A stretch of 64,000 nucleotides of DNA from Bactericera cockerelli. Lineage: Eukaryota > Arthropoda > Insecta > Hemiptera > Triozidae. The notes beneath the pieces were generated by a model that searched no databases, had not been told where the DNA came from, and was given only the letters and a program-made list of their open reading frames with translations. The translations under genes were made by a program, and so were the position numbers. The stretch's first letter is position 1. Every line of letters starts with the position of its first letter. The DNA lies in the NCBI GenBank assembly GCA_024516035.1, contig CM044958.1, positions 3,800,574 to 3,864,573 of the forward strand, written 5' to 3'. Below are positions 61,953-64,000 of the stretch, piece after piece.

Positions 61953-62324
61953 ACACACCGGTAAACGACGGCATTCGGAGAAGTCATTTCGAAAGCGAAG
62001 ACGTTCTCGACACTCTCGACAGCATCTTGAAGAAATACGAGAGCCAAGGAATTCAAGATGGCGCGTCTTGTGTTACTTAGTATGCTTGTCATGGGAGAGG
62101 ATTTTCAGCAAACATGTTTTGAGAAGGGCGAAGCATACACTTGAAAGTTACATTTGATACATAAAGGAATCTAATTTCCAGTGAGGAAAACTTCCCCGTA
62201 AACGTAAGAAGTTGCCCAAGTTTCCTCTTTCCAAATCAGTGGCGAAGCTTCCTTCAAGCTGGAAACATCAATGTTGATTAACAATAATAATATCGCCTTG
62301 AACATACTCCTAGACTAGGACTAA
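61953..62324. other. No clear gene
   Basis: A 28-codon frame at 62058-62144 begins MARLVLLSMLVMG in a good Kozak context (AAGATGG) but is too short to call. Confidence 0.35.
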
Positions 62325-62385
62325 TAAGCTTTATTATTCTAGCAGTAAACCCAAGTTAATAAGTGAAAAATGGGAGGATATGGAA
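62325..62385 (-). mobile_element. SINE family B, core and tail fragment
   Basis: Minus reading: ATATCCTCCCATTTTTCAC, TTAACTTGGGTTTACTGCTA and GAATAATA match the B core and end. Confidence 0.65.
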
Positions 62386-62459
62386 GAGGATCATACTCAA
62401 AAGGGAGAACAACTTATATTGGAATCAATTTTTCATTAAAAAGTTATCATATCTTTTGT

Positions 62460-62585
62460 TAACACTTTTGTTATATCACAACTACTCAAACTAGCTTTAC
62501 TAAATCCACGCTGAAAGAGGGACTTTAGCCAACGACCTCCAGGCTACAAGTTCGCTGCCTTATCGATCAATTTACTGAGGTCGGT
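62460..62585 (-). mobile_element. SINE family A
   Basis: Minus reading: ACCGACCTCAGTAAATTGAT, CGATAAGGCAGCGAACTTGT, CTGGAGGTCGTTGGCTAAAG (B box damaged), CTTTCAGCGTGGATTTAGTA, then GAGTAGTTGTGATATAACAA and GTGTTAACAAAAG. Confidence 0.8.
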
Positions 62586-63059
62586 TTCAATAACAATACA
62601 AAGAAATAAGTACAATAAATGTCTCTTTCTTTGTATAGGCGTTCTTCACACCTCGGCCGAGGTGTTTGATTTAAATATAAAAGTGTGGCATTTCAACTCC
62701 ATTTTCGTCAGGCAAACTTCTTACCAGATTTAATCTGTTCATTAGCAACTATGTAAGTGGATAAAAGTCCTGCGGTACGTATTAATATCTCCCAAAAAAA
62801 GCTGCTACTATTTCGATCAGTCACACCGCCACTGGAGATTCTCTTGAACAAGAACACTCCTTCCGAAGTTGAAACAGCGGTACGAGGATTTCTTGAACAT
62901 GAAACTCACGCCAAGAACAACACAACAAGTTCGGAGCAGCAAATTAATTGAGTTTGCAGTTCCGAGAGAATGGAGAAGGACTTGTAACGTGGCGATGATG
63001 GAAAGTGACCCTCTGTTGTAGGGTGGACAGCCGGACGGCAGGTACCTGACTTGAAAACA
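62586..63059. other. No clear gene
   Basis: A 64-codon frame at 62757-62951 (GTG start, PPLEILLNKNTPSEVETAVR) looks protein-like but has no recognised domain or splice context. Confidence 0.3.
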
Positions 63060-63175
63060 TCAGCGCCTCCACCGTCCCAACACCTCCTCCACATCTCAAC
63101 ACCTCATTCGCCTACACCTCCTCCACATCTCAACACCTCTTTCTCCTCCCTCTCCTCCACACTTTCATCGCCTCC
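63060..63175 (+). repeat. CACCTCCTCCACATCTCAA tandem repeat
   Basis: About three to four short units of CACCTCCTCCACATCTCAA with variants. Confidence 0.8.
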
Positions 63176-63264
63176 TGGATTCAAGTTGTATTAGCCTACT
63201 TAAACGCGGGAAGAAATTAATGTATTTACTGTCAGGCGAACGAAGGCCGGACGGCGAGAACAAT

Positions 63265-63475
63265 ATAGTTATCAAATATTTTGTGTTAATCACAATTGTG
63301 AGAGGAAAGGAAGGGATTTGTGGGACAAATGCCGACCCCAAGTAGCTTTGGGAAAAGGCAAAGTGAAAGAAAAAGAAGATATCCAACTCGCTTTTTACTA
63401 AAAATATTTGCTTAACTTGAGACTCGAACCACCGACCTCCAGATTGCAAGTCCGCCCTTTATCAAGCTCGCCGGT
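63265..63475 (-). mobile_element. SINE family A, split by an RTE-like tail
   Basis: Head at about 63425-63475 (minus GACTTGCAATCTGGAGGTCG, GTGGTTCGAGTCTCAAG), body to 63381, then interruption, then the A tail TCACAATTGTGATTAACACA at 63280-63300. Confidence 0.72.
63301..63380 (+). mobile_element. RTE-like 3' tail inserted in SINE A
   Basis: ATGCCGACCCCAAGTAGCTT, TGGGAAAAGGCAAAGTGAAA and GAAAAAGAAG, as at 46600 and 49070. Confidence 0.68.
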
Positions 63476-64000
63476 AGGCGAGCGCTCGTCAAGTAGCGCC
63501 AGCCAACCGGCCTATATTAACACGAAACAGAGTTTATATGTATTTTGTTTTATTGTTTTCGCCCACATCCCGCGAACTTTTATCAATTTTTATTTCAAAT
63601 TCGTAATGAGACGCGAAAGTAGATTGTGTTTCACGGAAGCGCGAGGTTCCTACGTACAGTTAAAGTCGTTTTCTGGCCACGCCGAAAATCTTGAATTTCA
63701 TAAAATTATTCATACGGGTTTTTTTTTTTTTCAGACCAATTTTCTGTCAAGGGTACAGCAACGTGTGCTTATCGTGGAAAGACGTGAGATGCGTTTTTGG
63801 AAAGGGAATTTTTATTTCTGCATACCTTTTATAGTTTCAAGTATTTATTTTTTATAGGATAGGAGATATAGCCTTTTACAAGAAAACCATATTTCTTTTT
63901 TCTTTTTTTTCTGGTTATTTTGGAGCTGCGATTGTGATATTTTTCGAAAGTCCTAATCATAAAGAATAATATTTTGACATAACCAAAGTATTACACTGGA
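63476..64000. other. No clear gene
   Basis: T-rich run at 63719-63731 and AT-rich sequence to the end. The 149-codon frame at 63408-63857 spans the SINE and has no domain. Confidence 0.4.

Noticed and set aside
62058..62144. Secreted peptide starting MARLVLLSMLVMG
   Set aside because: Only 28 codons, no cleavage or mature peptide evidence, no second copy.

Overview
This is a eukaryotic, gene-poor, repeat-dominated window from a draft assembly, with one 100-N gap at 17205-17304. R1-clade and DIRS-like retroelements, a Tc1 element, mariner-type foldbacks, many tRNA-headed SINEs and long CT microsatellites point to an invertebrate, most likely an arthropod. That placement is inference; I cannot name the species. 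No bacterial-type gene, operon, rRNA gene or CRISPR array is present, and I see no complete host gene. The only host-gene signal is two candidate exons (53521-53556 and 56385-56503) joined in phase by GT-AG splice sites.

Layout. 1-6 kb: old SINE copies in AT-rich DNA. 6.2-7.8 kb: a 1.6-kb Tc1 element with perfect 38-bp inverted repeats and a broken transposase. 10.3-11.4 kb: a LINE 3' fragment split by a 717-bp insertion that encodes a FLYWCH-like zinc finger. 13-17 kb: SINEs, CT tracts and local tandem repeats. 17.3-18.1 kb: a C-rich ~105-bp tandem array at the gap. 18.4-27.3 kb: a decayed DIRS-like element split by a ~6.05-kb R1-clade LINE with a 15-bp target duplication and a poly(A) tail. 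27.3-28.6 kb: a second LINE 3' fragment, a 66-bp perfect inverted repeat and another LINE 3' end. 30.0-31.2 kb: a 1.2-kb foldback element with 185-bp inverted repeats enclosing an R2-type restriction-like endonuclease fragment. 31-53 kb: SINEs, 5S rRNA-derived SINEs, LINE tails and long pyrimidine tracts. 53.8-54.4 kb: a 16-copy 27-bp minisatellite grown out of a LINE 3' end. 55-56 kb: small MITEs. 57.2-61.5 kb: a TTA-flanked MITE containing a ~4-kb minus-strand LINE. 62-63.5 kb: more SINE fragments.

The elements interact as parasites and hosts of one another. The SINE family called D here carries a 3' segment resembling the 3' end of the LINE family called E, including a short hairpin whose arms differ by a compensatory pair change; this suggests D borrows E's reverse transcriptase. 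SINE families B and D share a central domain. The best leads are the LINE-derived minisatellite, the SINE/LINE hairpin and the foldback carrying a LINE endonuclease. Family letters (A, B, C, D, E, F, G, I, R) are local labels made for this window, not database names.
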